NCBI RefSeq assembly: GCF_021134715.1
Contig: NC_060026.1
Coordinates: 3,782,001-3,846,000, forward strand
Length of the DNA stretch: 64,000 nt
Source of the DNA: Daphnia pulex
Taxonomy: Eukaryota > Arthropoda > Branchiopoda > Diplostraca > Daphniidae
Direction: 5' to 3'
The notes under the pieces were generated by a model. That model did not search any database. It saw only the letters and a list, made by a program, of their open reading frames with translations, and had not been told where the DNA came from. A program made the position numbers and the translations under genes. Each line of letters opens with the position of its first letter. Within the stretch, counting starts at the first letter, position 1. Positions 62,831 to 64,000 of the stretch are shown piece by piece.

Positions 62831-62957
62831 ATTCAATCAACATATGTAAAATTCATTGACTGATATCACTGAGTTTGTATTTGTTTTCTGGGTTTATAAC
62901 ATTGTGTAAATTTGTAACATTTGGAAACATTAAACACTGATCTCACAAAACACCCTA

Positions 62958-64000
62958 AAAAAACATTTTCAACAATTTAAAAAAAAAAAGGTGAATTCAT
63001 AAAAATTTAAAAAGAAAATCCGCGGTGTTGCCCTATTTACGAAGCTCAATTAACCCCTTCCTGCTCAGCCGTCCCGAATAATTCCCGATCCCCGGAAGGG
63101 TTTCCGACTTTCCAGTCGACTTCCGAGTGACCGTTGCGGTTTTTAGTTTTGCTTTATTTCACACTAGATGGCTCGACTGTAGAAAACGAGCGAAAAAATT
63201 AAAAATAGAAGGGATTGTTACAGACTTAGTCAACAAGAAAATAGTTTTATAACAACAATTGATTAAAACGTTATCAGTATTCAGTGAAAAGATTTCAGTT
63301 CAAACTAAGAGTTTCTAAAAGCAATAGAGATAATTGATGTAAGATTATTGATTTTAATGATTTAATGCTTCGAGTTGGGAATGATTTGAACGTCATATGC
63401 TATTTTGATTTTTTAAAATTATAATCACAAACAGCCCTTGCTGCCTTTGCTAGCGCAGGTAGTTGACATCCGATCGAGATCCGACAGGCGGGTGATTTTT
63501 GTTTTTAAAATTCTTTGTTTAAATGCGGCAAAATTACAATAATAAATCTGGAAGAATACCTCCATTTTTTTTAGCAACGGTAAACGATCTTAAGTTGTTA
63601 GTTACACACTTACACACTTAATTTTCTAGTACACAATTCAATTTGAAATAAAATGAAAACAAAAGATTTTGAAGTAGACTTGTATTAATCTTTCCCCTAC
63701 TGTAACGCATTATAATCAAGGGAACACAATCTCTAAAGCTTAAACAGACATATTTCGAATTTTAAGAGAAAAAGTAAACTGAAAGAAAAGTCGAGTAGGT
63801 AGTTGGACTCATTCTTTGAATTTCCGCTCTCTGTTGAATTATCCAATACCGTTTAGTTTGCTTATATCGACGAAGGTGAAATCAAGCCCGGTTTGCTTCG
63901 TGAATTGATCTCCTGTAGATTTCCAAAACTATTGGGATTTGACCTTATAAGCTGGCCAGCTTTCGATAAGAGGAGGTTGAAAAGTCTCTGTCTGGCAACC
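62958..64000. other. Right flank of the transposon to window end
   Basis: AT-rich. I find no supportable reading frame, RNA gene or repeat; any gene entering from the right is not evident. Confidence 0.4.

Larger units (their letters stand above)
59422..62955 (+). mobile_element. DDE-type DNA transposon with nested foldback element
   Basis: The ends are GGGTGTTTTG (59422-59431) and its exact complement CAAAACACCC (62946-62955), each flanked by TA (59420-59421 and 62956-62957), a two-base target duplication. Inside lie a transposase gene on the right and a 1.77-kb foldback element on the left. Short terminal repeats, TA duplication and a DDE_Tnp_4-type enzyme fit the PIF/Harbinger or ISL2EU assemblage; the exact superfamily needs a database comparison. 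Confidence 0.8.

Overview
The window is nuclear DNA of an arthropod, most likely a branchiopod crustacean such as Daphnia. The pointers are intron-rich genes whose introns are mostly 60-100 bases with GT/AG ends, tandem chitin-binding (Rebers-Riddiford) cuticle genes, conserved animal orthologs and AT-rich spacers. The species is my inference. All exon joins were placed by hand from splice consensus and reading frame.

Layout. 1-3.3 kb: an unidentified nuclear-looking protein gene on the minus strand, cut by the window edge. 6.0-10.6 kb: an accessory stretch with an inverted-repeat element, a gene made of charged helical repeats plus a Tudor-like tail, an orphan ORF and a lone CDON/Ihog-like fibronectin exon. 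10.9-12.5 kb: nucleoporin NUP50. 16.9-20.8 kb: an Erbin/Densin/Lap1-like LRR scaffold without a PDZ domain. 24 kb: a decayed SLC7 copy. 26.2-28.1 kb: a PTB-domain adaptor. 30.0-32.2 kb: an intact SLC7 amino-acid exchanger. 32.6-33.8 kb: a GDPD1-like phosphodiesterase. 34.2-36.2 kb: ribosomal protein P2 with a C/D snoRNA in its leader intron, followed by three related C/D snoRNAs in a spliced, apparently non-coding array. 36.5-40.2 kb: a USP4/11/15 deubiquitinase. 41.2-55.1 kb: three duplicated cuticle genes.

Inside the cuticle interval lie the most interesting genes. One joins ankyrin repeats to a Mab-21/cGAS-like nucleotidyltransferase with a complete-looking catalytic triad. Its neighbour joins a papain-like fold to ankyrin repeats and carries a frameshift. 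A small three-helix membrane protein, an intron-containing tRNA-Leu(CAA) and an acyl-CoA-binding protein follow.

55.7-64 kb: GPATCH4, a FLYWCH zinc-finger gene, then a DDE transposon (59,422-62,955) with 10-bp terminal repeats and TA duplications. A foldback element with about 565-bp arms is nested in it, and its loop carries a fragment of a class A GPCR gene.

The housekeeping genes sit next to each other without operon logic. Functional links are plausible only for the cuticle cluster, for RPLP2 with its snoRNAs, and possibly for the two ankyrin genes as an innate-sensing locus.
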